The notes: a model not told the origin generated them from the letters alone. DNA of 64,000 bases from Vibrio maritimus (GCF_021441885.1 NZ_CP090438.1:1116001-1180000); one strand, 5' to 3'; counted from the stretch's first letter, positions 24,860 to 34,175 are shown. Translations and numbers: made by a program.

Positions 24860-26047
24860 ATGGCGAACTCAGGTATAGTCACTAACCGCCAGACTGTGCT
24901 CGATTACGAACAGTTTGGTAAATACCTTGACGGCAAAACCGCGCTCGTCGCGCAAGGTGGAGGACAAAGAGGTATCTTCACATCCGGTGTATTGGATGCC
25001 TTCTTAATGTCCAACTTTGATCCCTTTGATGAATTTTATGGGACATCTGCAGGTGCACTAAATATCTGTGCTTTTCTATCTCGCCAAGCCGAGCTGGGTA
25101 AATCTTTCATTCTCGACTTAACCACTGATCCCGAGTTTTTTCACCTCTTCAGCTTTATTCGCCGCAAGCAGTACCTCAATTTGAAGTGGGCTCTCGATAA
25201 AATCTGCGACTATCCCTATAAGTTAGACGTAGATATGGGCAGACGGGTGATCGGCCATAGGCGTGCATTTGCTGCTACGACCGACATTGCGACCCTTAAA
25301 GATCACTATTTACCTATGCTGCAAGAGGACTGGTATCAAGTCTTGATGGCGACCAGTGCGATCCCTACCTTATTTGAAGGCTCTGTGTCGCACCTAGGGC
25401 GCGAGTTTATTGATGGCGGCGTTTCTGCGTCCATTCCTGTGCAAGAAGCATGGAGACAGGAGTGTCGCAGTATCATTGTGATACGTACCGAGCAATACGT
25501 ATCAGAAGACCCTTTATCAGCAGAAGATGCACCAATCGTTACCGAGTCACCCACTTGGTTTAGAGGCTCGTTGAATAACCTTCAGCTCCAATGGCAGGAA
25601 AAAGTCGATCAGTGGTCTAGTAACTGGGGGGCTTTTTTTGAGGGTCAGCGACTCAAGGCAAATGCCATCAAACAAGCCGATCACCTTAAACTCATTAATG
25701 GTGGACGTTGGTTATTTGGAGCCGGGGACATATATCGACTCAGTCACCTGTTTGGAGACCGTTTTGATTCAGGTTTGGCGGATATGCTTATGGTGCATTA
25801 TCAGACCTACTCACTGACCAGCGAGTTTCTCAAGACCCCTCCTGACGACTGCTTTATATGGCAAATTGCACCAGATGAACCACTTAAAACCTCATCCTTA
25901 TTGAGTGATGTCGATGATATTTTGCATGACTATCAAGTGGGTCTGGATGCCGGATATCGATTTGTTGAAAGCTATAATCTCGCCAAACAACATAAGAAGA
26001 TAAACTGTGCCAATAACGATCTCTGGCGTCCTAATCAAGCAAGTTAA
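24860..26047 (+). CDS. Patatin-like phospholipase 1
   Basis: A 395-residue patatin-fold lipid acyl hydrolase of the RssA/YjjU type. The oxyanion-hole motif is GGGQRG (about residue 34), the nucleophile Ser is in GTSAG, and the catalytic Asp is in DGGVS. There is no signal peptide, so it should be cytosolic or membrane-peripheral. It is similar over its length to the second patatin gene at 34373-35530, including the C-terminal PPDDCFIWQIAPDEPL region. The ribosome binding site is weak, and coupling to the preceding microprotein gene is possible. Its lipid substrate is unknown. Confidence 0.9.
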   Translation: MANSGIVTNRQTVLDYEQFGKYLDGKTALVAQGGGQRGIFTSGVLDAFLMSNFDPFDEFYGTSAGALNICAFLSRQAELGKSFILDLTTDPEFFHLFSFIRRKQYLNLKWALDKICDYPYKLDVDMGRRVIGHRRAFAATTDIATLKDHYLPMLQEDWYQVLMATSAIPTLFEGSVSHLGREFIDGGVSASIPVQEAWRQECRSIIVIRTEQYVSEDPLSAEDAPIVTESPTWFRGSLNNLQLQWQEKVDQWSSNWGAFFEGQRLKANAIKQADHLKLINGGRWLFGAGDIYRLSHLFGDRFDSGLADMLMVHYQTYSLTSEFLKTPPDDCFIWQIAPDEPLKTSSLLSDVDDILHDYQVGLDAGYRFVESYNLAKQHKKINCANNDLWRPNQAS

Positions 26048-26149
26048 CCTCACCATCCTCACTTATTAATAATAGCTAAATAAGTTGCCATTTCGGTAAC
26101 AAGGCGTTAAACAATGTTGGTTGAATTGTGAGCGAAACCTTACTGTGTC

Positions 26150-26165
26150 TGTGATGTAAGCCACA
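26150..26165. promoter_or_regulatory. CRP-like site 1 upstream of mlc
   Basis: TGTGATGTAAGCCACA matches the CRP consensus TGTGA-N6-TCACA with one mismatch in the right half. It lies about 130 bases upstream of the mlc start. Confidence 0.55.
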
Positions 26166-26205
26166 GGCGTAACTTGACGTGCCCCCCAAAGATCCATCTA
26201 TATGC

Positions 26206-26219
26206 GTGATATTTGTCAC
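26206..26219. promoter_or_regulatory. CRP-like site 2 upstream of mlc
   Basis: GTGATATTTGTCAC has a perfect GTGA-N6-TCAC core, 77-90 bases upstream of the mlc ATG. CRP control of mlc is established in E. coli, which supports the call. Confidence 0.65.
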
Positions 26220-26295
26220 GGCAATCCTATAAACTGCTTCACAATTACTTCGCAAAGTAAAAAAATTAATAGGTTGTTGTTTTTTGGAGTTCAAA

Positions 26296-27513
26296 ATGTA
26301 CATGGCTCAACCCGGGCACATTGATCATATTAAGCAGATCAATGCTGGTCGCGTGTATAAACTGATAGACCAATTTGGGCCTATTTCGCGTATCGACCTA
26401 TCTAAACTCAGTAGTCTAGCACCGGCTAGTATCACCAAGATTACGCGAGAACTCATCGAAGCACATTTGATCCACGAAACAACGGTTCAAGAGGCGACTA
26501 GTCGTGGTCGACCTGCCGTTGGCTTGCAAACCAATAACCAAGGTTGGCAATTTCTCTCCATGCGTCTCGGAAGAGGCTATCTAGCTATTGCACTGCACGA
26601 ACTGGGTGGTGATGTTCTTATCGACACCAAAATCGAAGTCCACGAAGTGGACCAAGATGACGTGATGGCTCGATTGCTTTATGAGATTGAAGAGTTTTTT
26701 GAAAGCTATAGCGAGCAGCTTGACCGTGTCACCAGCATCGCACTAACCCTGCCAGGGTTGGTGAATTCTGATCAAGGTGTTGTGTTGCAAATGCCGCATT
26801 ACAATGTGAAGAATCTAAATGTTGCTGAAGAAATCTTTAAGGTGACCGGGTTACCGGTATTTGTGGCCAACGATACTCGTGCTTGGGCATTGGCAGAAAA
26901 CCTTTTCGGTCACTCTCAAGACTGTGACAACTCTGTACTTATTTCCATTCACCACGGTCTAGGTGCAGGCATCATTCTTGATGGTCGTGTTTTGCAAGGC
27001 CGACATGGCAACATCGGTGAGTTGGGTCATATTCAGATAAACCGCCAGGGTGAAGATTGCCACTGTGGCAATAAGGGTTGTCTTGAGACTGTCGCAAGCT
27101 CACAAGCTATTCGTGATGAGGTCACAAAGCGCTTGGCTCGCGGAGAGGCCTCAATTCTGTCAGAGTATGAGGACATCTCTGTCGAAGCAATTTGCGAAGC
27201 CGCTGTTAAAGGGGATGCGCTTGCTATCAACGTCATTGAAAAGCTAGGCGAGCATCTTGGTAGCGCGATCGCTATCGTCATCAATTTATTTAACCCAGAA
27301 AAGGTGTTGATCGGTGGTGTGATAAACCAAGCGAAAGACATTCTCTACCCGGCAATAGAGCGCTGTATTTCTGAACAGAGCCTTCCTGTCTACACGGAAG
27401 ATCTTCAGTTGGTCGAGTCTCGTTTCTACAAACAAGCAACTATGCCCGGTGCTGCTTTGGTTAAACAAGCGCTTTATGATGGGCTTCTATTAATGAAAGT
27501 CATTGAAGGATAA
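26296..27513 (+). CDS. mlc: ROK-family glucose-responsive repressor Mlc
   Basis: Transcriptional repressor of PTS and sugar genes, released when membrane EIICB-Glc sequesters it. The 405-residue protein has an N-terminal winged helix (ISRIDLSKLSSLAPASITKITREL). A ROK domain follows with the zinc-binding motif HIQINRQGEDCHCGNKGC and GNIGELGH. The segment PGHIDHIKQINAGRVYKLIDQ aligns closely with E. coli Mlc. ATG 26296 is selected because GGAG is six bases upstream. A TTG at 26284 overlaps that site and is less likely. Two CRP-like sites precede it. Confidence 0.92.
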   Translation: MYMAQPGHIDHIKQINAGRVYKLIDQFGPISRIDLSKLSSLAPASITKITRELIEAHLIHETTVQEATSRGRPAVGLQTNNQGWQFLSMRLGRGYLAIALHELGGDVLIDTKIEVHEVDQDDVMARLLYEIEEFFESYSEQLDRVTSIALTLPGLVNSDQGVVLQMPHYNVKNLNVAEEIFKVTGLPVFVANDTRAWALAENLFGHSQDCDNSVLISIHHGLGAGIILDGRVLQGRHGNIGELGHIQINRQGEDCHCGNKGCLETVASSQAIRDEVTKRLARGEASILSEYEDISVEAICEAAVKGDALAINVIEKLGEHLGSAIAIVINLFNPEKVLIGGVINQAKDILYPAIERCISEQSLPVYTEDLQLVESRFYKQATMPGAALVKQALYDGLLLMKVIEG

Positions 27514-27562
27514 CGCTTTTCACACTCTTTGCTGACGGTCATACTTTTGTTGTGAAAGTCAG

Positions 27563-27589
27563 TAAACTTCTTGTGCTTCCTGCCGATAA
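27563..27589 (+). promoter_or_regulatory. Sigma-28 (FliA) promoter of cheV
   Basis: TAAA at 27563-27566, 15 bases of spacer, then GCCGATAA at 27582-27589: an exact match to the flagellar sigma-28 consensus. It is 44 bases upstream of the cheV start, placing this gene among the late flagellar/chemotaxis class. Confidence 0.9.
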
Positions 27590-27632
27590 CATGAGATAAG
27601 AAATCAGTTATTGTTTATGCCAAGGAAGCCTA

Positions 27633-28571
27633 ATGTCGAGCGTATTGAGTTCTGTCGACCAACGTACCCAACTTGTGGGTGAAAATAGACTTGAGCTGTT
27701 AATGTTTACCCTTAACAGCCGACAGACCTTTGCTATTAATGTCTTTAAGGTCAAAGAGGTACTTAAGCTGCCACCTTTGACACAACTTCCTGGCTCACAT
27801 CCTAGCATTCGCGGTGTTGCTTCATTACGTGGAGAATCACTGCCAGTCATCGACCTTCGACGTGCAATTGGATTTCCAACATTGAACGAAGAAGGCGATC
27901 AAAATCTTATCGTTACGGAATACAACCGCTCGGTTCAAGGGTTCTTGGTTGGTGAAGTAAAGAACATTGTTAATACTGCTTGGACAGAAATTCAGCCTCC
28001 TCCTAGAACTGTTGGGCGAGCCAACTATCTCACGGCAATCACTAAGGTTGAAGAAAATGATGCCGTCAGCCTAGTTGAAATCATCGATGTTGAAAAAGTG
28101 TTAGCAGAGATCATCGATTACGATATCGCTATCTCAGAAGAAACCTTAGACCGTTCATTACTCCCTCACCTGCAAGGTAAGAAGATCCTCATCGTAGACG
28201 ACTCGTCTACCGCTCGTCATCAGGTGAAAGCAACGCTCGCTCAGCTAGGGGTTGAAATCATTGAATGTTTCGATGGTGCGATGGCTTATAACCTTCTAAA
28301 GCAATGGTGCGACGAAGGCATTGATGTTTGCAGCGAACTCTTGATGATGATTACTGACGCTGAAATGCCAGAGATGGACGGCTATAAGCTGACTCACGAG
28401 GTTCGAAGCGACCCTCGAATGAAAGATCTGTATATCACTCTCAACACCTCATTAAGTGGTAGCTTCAACGATGCTATGGTTGAGAAGGTGGGCTGTGACC
28501 GCTTTATCTCCAAGTTCCAGCCAGATTTGTTGGTCGATGTGGTTCAAGAGCGTATTCGACGAGATTTGTAA
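27633..28571 (+). CDS. cheV: Chemotaxis coupling protein CheV
   Basis: A 312-residue scaffold with an N-terminal CheW domain (about residues 20-160) that links receptors to CheA. The C-terminal receiver domain (about 185-310) has ILIVDDSSTARHQ carrying the acidic pocket, ITDAEMPEMDGY containing the phosphorylatable Asp, and LNTSLSGS carrying the conserved Ser/Thr position. The conserved receiver Lys is in FISKFQPD. AAGGAAG precedes the ATG. It stands alone behind a consensus sigma-28 promoter, so it should be expressed with the flagellar late genes. Confidence 0.95.
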   Translation: MSSVLSSVDQRTQLVGENRLELLMFTLNSRQTFAINVFKVKEVLKLPPLTQLPGSHPSIRGVASLRGESLPVIDLRRAIGFPTLNEEGDQNLIVTEYNRSVQGFLVGEVKNIVNTAWTEIQPPPRTVGRANYLTAITKVEENDAVSLVEIIDVEKVLAEIIDYDIAISEETLDRSLLPHLQGKKILIVDDSSTARHQVKATLAQLGVEIIECFDGAMAYNLLKQWCDEGIDVCSELLMMITDAEMPEMDGYKLTHEVRSDPRMKDLYITLNTSLSGSFNDAMVEKVGCDRFISKFQPDLLVDVVQERIRRDL

Positions 28572-28698
28572 TTAATTTGTGCTGTTAAATAAATTACACC
28601 ATACGTTAAAAAATAGGCTATAATTTGGACGTATCTATAGGCTTGACCCTATAGAAGATAAAAATATTTTACTACCGACTAAAGGTTGTTCCATCAGA

Positions 28699-28800
28699 AT
28701 GATTTGGTTAACTTCTAAGGTATTGATGACCTTAAGTTTACTCATCTATAAGGAATGGAAGAAAAGACGTACGGAAGCGGCAGTAGAAGCGGATCTATGA
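28699..28800 (+). CDS. Possible 33-residue small protein
   Basis: A short frame encoding 33 residues, starting MIWLTSKVL and ending with the highly charged KEWKKRRTEAAVEADL. A hydrophobic first half followed by basic residues suggests a small membrane-anchored peptide. It lies 128 bases after cheV and just before an intrinsic terminator. About 75 bases upstream is a TATAAT at 28618-28623 and a CTATAGG/CCCTATAG hairpin, so it may have its own promoter. The ribosome binding site is poor (AAAGG, 13 bases away). It could instead be an untranslated small RNA. Confidence 0.35.
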   Translation: MIWLTSKVLMTLSLLIYKEWKKRRTEAAVEADL

Positions 28801-28812
28801 TTCATAGGATTA

Positions 28813-28840
28813 AAAAACGGGAACCTAGGTTCCCGTTTTT
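28813..28840. terminator. Bidirectional terminator between cheV region and dnaE2
   Basis: AAAAACGGGAACC pairs with GGTTCCCGTTTTT around CTA-type loop bases. A and T tracts on both sides permit use by both converging transcripts. Confidence 0.85.
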
Positions 28841-28876
28841 GTGTTTATGAGTCCCCTAAATTGCGGATTGACCGAG

Positions 28877-31800
28877 TTAATGAAACTCCCTTGATTGGAC
28901 TTTGAGCTCGCCAAGATGTTCGGTCATATCAATTAGGCGTCCAGCAATGACATGAGTGACCTCTCCCTCACGCTCGAGTATGCCTTTGACCTTAAGGATC
29001 TTTGAGGTGAGATAGGCCTTCTTCTGAGCCCTTGCGGTTGCTTGCCACACCACCACATTAATGTTCCCCGTGTCGTCCTCTAGAGTAAAAAAGGTGACGC
29101 CAGCCGCAGTGCCAGGTGACTGCTTGCCTGTCACTGTACCCACCACAGTCACCAGCGATTTATGTTCTTTAGTCACAAGGTCTTTCATTCGAGTAAATCG
29201 TCCCAGTTTTCCCGCTCGGTCGAGTAGGGTGATAGGGTGCTGTTCGAGGGAGACATTCATTGATGAAAAGTCCTCAAGCATGTCTTCAATCGCTGAAGGC
29301 TTGTAAGGAAGCGCATGGTTTTCAATTGACTGATAGTTTTCAATTGAATGAGACTCTGCGTCATTCTGGAACAGTGGCAGGTCTTGCAGATTATCCATCA
29401 TCGCCCAGCGCGTCGCATAGCGATCGCCTGAAATGGCTTTTAGTGCATTTGCAGAAGCCAGTATTTCCAGCTCACGACGATTTAGTCCTAGCTGCTTAAT
29501 CTGGGTCGGAGTACGAAAGCCTTGGGGTGGCCTATGTTGTAGCAGCTTCTGTATGCTTTGCTCACTAAGTCCGTTGACCTGCCTGAAGCCAAGCTGCAAG
29601 GTTAGCCCTTGGTCGCTTGGTCTTAGATAATGATGATAGGTTGAGCGATTGACACACACCGGAGCAATAACAACCTGATGCCTTTTCGCATCTTGGATCA
29701 GTTGCGATGCGCTATAAAAACCCATAGGAAGGCTATTGAGCAGCGAAGCGTAGAACGCTTCAGGGTAATAATGTTTGAGCCAGGCGCTGCAATAGGCAAG
29801 CACAGCGAAAGACGCAGAATGACTCTCTGGGAATCCATACTCCCCAAATCCACAGATTTGCTCAAATAGACGTTCTGCAAAGTCCGCTTGGTAGCCATTT
29901 TTCTGCATGCCATCGATAAGCTTAGAGCGAAACTTAACAAGATCGCCATTTTTCTTCCATGCTGCCATTGCTCGCCTGAGTTGGTCGGCTTCACCGCCAG
30001 TAAAGCCCGCTGCGACCATGGCAAGTTTGATCACTTGCTCCTGAAAAATAGGGACGCCAAGAGTACGAGACAGCACCGATTTCACCTCCTCAGACGGGTA
30101 GGAGATGGCTTCTTCGCCGTTGCGGCGTTTAAGAAACGGATGCACCATATCGCCCTGGATTGGTCCGGGGCGAACGATAGCTATCTGAATGACGAGGTCA
30201 TAGTAGGTAGTTGGCTTTAGGCGTGGCAACATACTCATTTGTGCTCGAGACTCAATCTGGAATACACCCACCGTGTCAGCACGCTGGATCATGCCATAAA
30301 CGTTTGGGTCATCTTGAAGTCGAGTAATATCAGCGATAGTGAGTTTACGTCCGTAATGCTTTTCGACCAATTGAAAGCACTTGCGAATCGCGGTAAGCAT
30401 ACCTAAAGCAAGCACATCCACTTTAAGTAGACCTAAGCTTTCTAAATCGTCTTTGTCCCATTGAATCACGGTGCGATCTGCCATCGCAGCGTTCTCTACG
30501 GGAACAAGTTCATACAAAGGACCAGAGGCAATGACAAAGCCACCGACATGCTGTGATAAGTGCCTTGGGAAGCCAGTAATGTCGTTGACAAGCTCAATAA
30601 ACTGTTGCCCTTTGAGTGAATCTGGCTTGAGTCCTAACTCAACCAATTGCGCCTGCCAGCCTTGCGAGCGATCGCGGCGGTTAATGTTCTTGATAAAGTA
30701 ATCAAGCTGCGTTTCACTCACGCCAAGCGCTTTGCCGACATCGCGTACTGCACTTTTGAATCGATAAGAAATGACCGTAGCCGCAAGCGCGGCACGCTCA
30801 CGACCGTATTTTTGATAGATATATTGGATCACCTCTTCACGTCGCTCGTGCTCAAAGTCGACGTCAATATCGGGCGGCTCATTACGCTCTTCACTAATAA
30901 AGCGTTCAAACAATACCGATATCTGCCGTGGGTCGACGGAAGTTATTTCTAGGCAATAGCATACGACAGAGTTGGCGGCTGAGCCGCGTCCTTGGTAAAG
31001 AATACCTTGTCGTTTGGCAAACATAACGATGTCATGAATGGTTAAAAAGAAAAATGGGTAGTGTAGCTTTTCGATTAGAGTGAGTTCTTTTTCAATGGTC
31101 TGCTCAACATGCAAAGGCACCCCTTCAGGAAAGCGTAGCTGTTTGCCGTACTCGACTAACTCCCTTAAATAACTCATGGGTGTTTTTCCATTGGGAATCA
31201 ACTCACTAGGGTACTCATACTGCAGTGTCGATAATTCAAAGTCGCACAAATCCGCAATGTAGACGCTTTCGGCCAGCCACTCCTCACGATAGAGTTTTTC
31301 AAGCTTAGTCTTTGGGCGTAAGCTGCGCTCAGTATTTGCCAGTAAGTGACCACACACTTTATCAATAGAGGTATTGAGCTTTATTGCTGTTAGCGTGTGC
31401 TGTAATGGCAGGCGAGTCGCGGTGTGCATCAATACCCCACCACAGGCGGTAATCGGGCGTTGAAGCTCGATAGAGAGTGATTCACAGTGACTAATGTATC
31501 TGTGCTCCTGTGAGGTGAGGTGACGCTGTAAACCAATCCAGAGTCGATGACCATGGTATTGCTCGAGCCAGCGCCCCCATCGTAAATCATGCTCGTTACC
31601 GCAAGGCAGCCAAATAACAAGGCAGTGGCGCAGTGACATCACATCCCATTCTGAGAGTTGATATTCGCCTTTTTCGCAGCGGCGTCTGGCATTGGTAATG
31701 ATGCGGCACAGTTCAGCGTAGGCCTCACGGCTAGGGCACAACAACAAGAACTGACACTCACTATTGAGCCAAAACATACTGCCGACAATCTGCTTAATGG

Positions 31801-31978
31801 ATAAGCCATGTTGTTTGATTGCAGTATGAGCGCGAACCACACCTGCAACGGAACATTCATCGGTAATCGCTAAAGCGGAATACTGCAAAAAGTCGGCTTG
31901 CAGCATAAGCTCCTCAGCATGTGAGGCGCCAGTTAAGAAGGAAAAATTACTCTGACAAAAAAGCTCGGCGTACTTCAT
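28877..31978 (-). CDS. dnaE2: Error-prone DNA polymerase DnaE2 (ImuC)
   Basis: C-family translesion polymerase of 1033 residues, the catalytic part of the ImuABC mutasome. An N-terminal PHP domain (residues 1 to about 200) is followed by the polymerase core with PDIDVDFEHERREE (catalytic Asp residues) and FGEYGFPESHSASFA. The C-terminal part has an OB-fold (VVGTVTGKQSPGTAAGVTFF). The length is that of DnaE2 rather than replicative DnaE (about 1160). It is the third gene of imuA-imuB-dnaE2, 21 bases after imuB, and should be SOS-induced from the LexA box upstream of imuA. Confidence 0.95.
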   Translation of the reverse strand: MKYAELFCQSNFSFLTGASHAEELMLQADFLQYSALAITDECSVAGVVRAHTAIKQHGLSIKQIVGSMFWLNSECQFLLLCPSREAYAELCRIITNARRRCEKGEYQLSEWDVMSLRHCLVIWLPCGNEHDLRWGRWLEQYHGHRLWIGLQRHLTSQEHRYISHCESLSIELQRPITACGGVLMHTATRLPLQHTLTAIKLNTSIDKVCGHLLANTERSLRPKTKLEKLYREEWLAESVYIADLCDFELSTLQYEYPSELIPNGKTPMSYLRELVEYGKQLRFPEGVPLHVEQTIEKELTLIEKLHYPFFFLTIHDIVMFAKRQGILYQGRGSAANSVVCYCLEITSVDPRQISVLFERFISEERNEPPDIDVDFEHERREEVIQYIYQKYGRERAALAATVISYRFKSAVRDVGKALGVSETQLDYFIKNINRRDRSQGWQAQLVELGLKPDSLKGQQFIELVNDITGFPRHLSQHVGGFVIASGPLYELVPVENAAMADRTVIQWDKDDLESLGLLKVDVLALGMLTAIRKCFQLVEKHYGRKLTIADITRLQDDPNVYGMIQRADTVGVFQIESRAQMSMLPRLKPTTYYDLVIQIAIVRPGPIQGDMVHPFLKRRNGEEAISYPSEEVKSVLSRTLGVPIFQEQVIKLAMVAAGFTGGEADQLRRAMAAWKKNGDLVKFRSKLIDGMQKNGYQADFAERLFEQICGFGEYGFPESHSASFAVLAYCSAWLKHYYPEAFYASLLNSLPMGFYSASQLIQDAKRHQVVIAPVCVNRSTYHHYLRPSDQGLTLQLGFRQVNGLSEQSIQKLLQHRPPQGFRTPTQIKQLGLNRRELEILASANALKAISGDRYATRWAMMDNLQDLPLFQNDAESHSIENYQSIENHALPYKPSAIEDMLEDFSSMNVSLEQHPITLLDRAGKLGRFTRMKDLVTKEHKSLVTVVGTVTGKQSPGTAAGVTFFTLEDDTGNINVVVWQATARAQKKAYLTSKILKVKGILEREGEVTHVIAGRLIDMTEHLGELKVQSREFH

Positions 31979-31999
31979 AGTGCTTAACTTAAAAAATGG

Positions 32000-33451
32000 T
32001 TAACTAAATTGCCCGTGGATAAACCACTGCTTGTCTTCAGTACGATAAATCCATAACCACTGCCCCTGTTCACTACGTGCGACATAATAGTCACGCTTTA
32101 CAGGGTTACCATCCCACCAACCACTGACGATGCGTTCAGGGCCGAGAGCGACGGTTACCTTTTGCTCGAGCGCAAGGGGGGGGCTGTACAGTAAGCTTGG
32201 ACGGAGTTTATGAGGTAAGTGGGCATTTACCTCTGGTTTTTCGTTCACGGTAGGGGCTCTCGGCTGCGTGGCGAACTCAGGTCTAGGGTCGTCGGTGAGC
32301 ATCAACGAGGTCACATTGTTTTGACCAAGCTTTGCCTGCAGTGTTGAGATGAGCTCAAGGGCTGTTTGACTTCCTTTGACGCCACTAAACAGATCATGCT
32401 CATTGACTTGCACCTCATCGGCGCGCACGATTTCCAGCGTTAAACCATTCACAGGACCATCCAACTTGATACTTTCGAGCGTGAGCGCAGAGAGGGTTTG
32501 CCATTTCTCGGCAAGATAATCCCCTTGTGCAGAATGGAAGCTTACCGACTTATCGCCATGATCACGCTGGTGGAGGATGAGTGATAGCTCAAACGCCACT
32601 TTGTCGCGTAGCTTAAGAAACACCTCGAGCTGGTTGAGGAGCCGCCTTAAAGGCTTTTGTAACCAGTCGATATTCTCGATATCAAATAACAGCTCCAAAT
32701 ACTGGCAAAAGTGCTCAGGTGGGTGATAGAAATCAACAGGGTGTTTGAATTGCCCGGTGAGCCTGCCGACATAGTTCACTAAGTCGATATCAAAGCGTTT
32801 GGCGATATCAGGTAAGGGGAGTGCTAAAAGGTCGGCAATGGTTTGAATGCCAACCCGCTGTAGCTTTTCGACCTGTTTGTTTGGTAGCTCAGAGCACGTT
32901 AATGAATAGCGAGCAACAGCATCATTGAGCGCCTTTCGATCGGATTCAATCCAGTTGCGCCCTTGCTTTGCCATTAGCATCGCTGAATATGGAGACACAC
33001 CCGTTGAATAGTAGGCTTGCACGTTCAGATGTTTGAGATGTGTTTGCAGCGCAGCCCAATAGTTACCAATACCCTCGTATAACGACAGCATATTGGTAAC
33101 CTTAATCAAAAGACCATTGGGTGGGCATAGGCAGATATCGGAGGTGATCATGTACAGCCACTGAGCAATATCGTGCAATCGCCGAGTCTCGACGTCATTG
33201 TCGTAAGGGTGCACCTGAAGATCTTGGCAAAGCGCAGCCGCGCTACCCAATCCCATACCTAAGGTTACGCCTTGTTCGAGGGCGCAAGCGTTGGCTTGCA
33301 CCACTTCATGTTTACGGCCATCAACAATCGCCACAGCGAGCGCTTCTTCTCCGCTAGTTGGCTCTGACGATGTGTCGTTCTCTTCTCGATGCCCAGCAAA
33401 CAGCGTATCAAGCTGCAGGGTCGGGAAGTGCAAATATAACCACAGTAACAT
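32000..33451 (-). CDS. imuB: Y-family polymerase-like scaffold ImuB
   Basis: A 483-residue Y-family homologue that, in studied bacteria, lacks polymerase activity and links DnaE2 to the sliding clamp. The sequence agrees. The N-terminal position normally holding the catalytic DxD residues reads LWLYLHFPTLQLD, and the usual DEA motif region reads LIKVTNMLSLYEG, so the metal ligands are missing. The C-terminal tail has the typical VSGWWDG...RDYYVARSEQGQWLWIYR pattern ending in WFIHGQFS. It begins two bases after the imuA stop, indicating one transcript. Confidence 0.93.
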   Translation of the reverse strand: MLLWLYLHFPTLQLDTLFAGHREENDTSSEPTSGEEALAVAIVDGRKHEVVQANACALEQGVTLGMGLGSAAALCQDLQVHPYDNDVETRRLHDIAQWLYMITSDICLCPPNGLLIKVTNMLSLYEGIGNYWAALQTHLKHLNVQAYYSTGVSPYSAMLMAKQGRNWIESDRKALNDAVARYSLTCSELPNKQVEKLQRVGIQTIADLLALPLPDIAKRFDIDLVNYVGRLTGQFKHPVDFYHPPEHFCQYLELLFDIENIDWLQKPLRRLLNQLEVFLKLRDKVAFELSLILHQRDHGDKSVSFHSAQGDYLAEKWQTLSALTLESIKLDGPVNGLTLEIVRADEVQVNEHDLFSGVKGSQTALELISTLQAKLGQNNVTSLMLTDDPRPEFATQPRAPTVNEKPEVNAHLPHKLRPSLLYSPPLALEQKVTVALGPERIVSGWWDGNPVKRDYYVARSEQGQWLWIYRTEDKQWFIHGQFS

Positions 33452-33453
33452 GC

Positions 33454-34149
33454 TTATCCTTGCTGACGCATTGGGAAGGCAACCACAGTGGAGGTGCTTG
33501 GTTTCTTGCTGGTGGTGAGCTCAGGCCAGCGGTCATGCATGTTGATCACAAACTGATCGCGAACAAAACCACCTTTGCGTTTGGTAATTGCCACAGACAA
33601 TCCCATCTCATGTGGGCTAAGGGTTAAGCTCAAAGAGACTGGGAGTGAAAATACCTGAGTATCGTTATTCGCAGGTGCTGGCTTAAAAAGGAACTGGAGA
33701 CAGTGACCCACCTCGCTTGCTACTTGCAAACGCTTTGCTTGATGAATTTCAATTCCACTATGCCAAAGACAAACCCCACAGCATGCGCCACTTTTTAAGC
33801 ACTGCTCGGCAGCCCATAATGCGTGTTGCGGCGAATCAGGATAGAGCAGTAGCACCTGAGAGGGGCTAATACCCTGAGCGTATAGGTACTCGGCACACAG
33901 ATAACCGGGAGGATTGATCAAAACAAACAATCTTTCAGAGGCCTGTTTTTGTACAAAAGGCATCAATAATCTCAGCTCCCCAATACCTTGAGGAGACTGA
34001 ATATCAATTACGCCAGATGTAGGAAACCCGCCACCAAGCCTGTGGTCGAGTTCGGAGAAACCAGTACAATGAAACTCGCGAGGAACTTCAACTCGGTTTC
34101 CTTTCCATATCAATTGCTTACTGTGTAAATTCTGAATGAGTTCATGCAT
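33454..34149 (-). CDS. imuA: RecA/SulA-like mutasome protein ImuA
   Basis: A 231-residue ImuA protein of the RecA/SulA-like superfamily, first gene of the SOS mutagenesis cassette. ELDHRLGGGFPTSGVIDI matches the family N-terminal region, where a RecA-like P-loop is degenerate. LFVLINPPGYLCAEYLYAQGI is the conserved central strand. It helps recruit the mutasome to RecA. A perfect LexA palindrome begins 11 bases upstream of the ATG. Start ATG at 34149 is the only good one. Confidence 0.9.
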   Translation of the reverse strand: MHELIQNLHSKQLIWKGNRVEVPREFHCTGFSELDHRLGGGFPTSGVIDIQSPQGIGELRLLMPFVQKQASERLFVLINPPGYLCAEYLYAQGISPSQVLLLYPDSPQHALWAAEQCLKSGACCGVCLWHSGIEIHQAKRLQVASEVGHCLQFLFKPAPANNDTQVFSLPVSLSLTLSPHEMGLSVAITKRKGGFVRDQFVINMHDRWPELTTSKKPSTSTVVAFPMRQQG

Positions 34150-34159
34150 AATAAAATAC

Positions 34160-34175
34160 CTGTATATACATACAG
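34160..34175. promoter_or_regulatory. LexA (SOS) box for imuA-imuB-dnaE2
   Basis: CTGTATATACATACAG fits the gammaproteobacterial SOS box CTG-N10-CAG with the alternating TA interior. It lies 11-26 bases upstream of the imuA start codon, so LexA would cover the promoter or leader. Confidence 0.93.
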
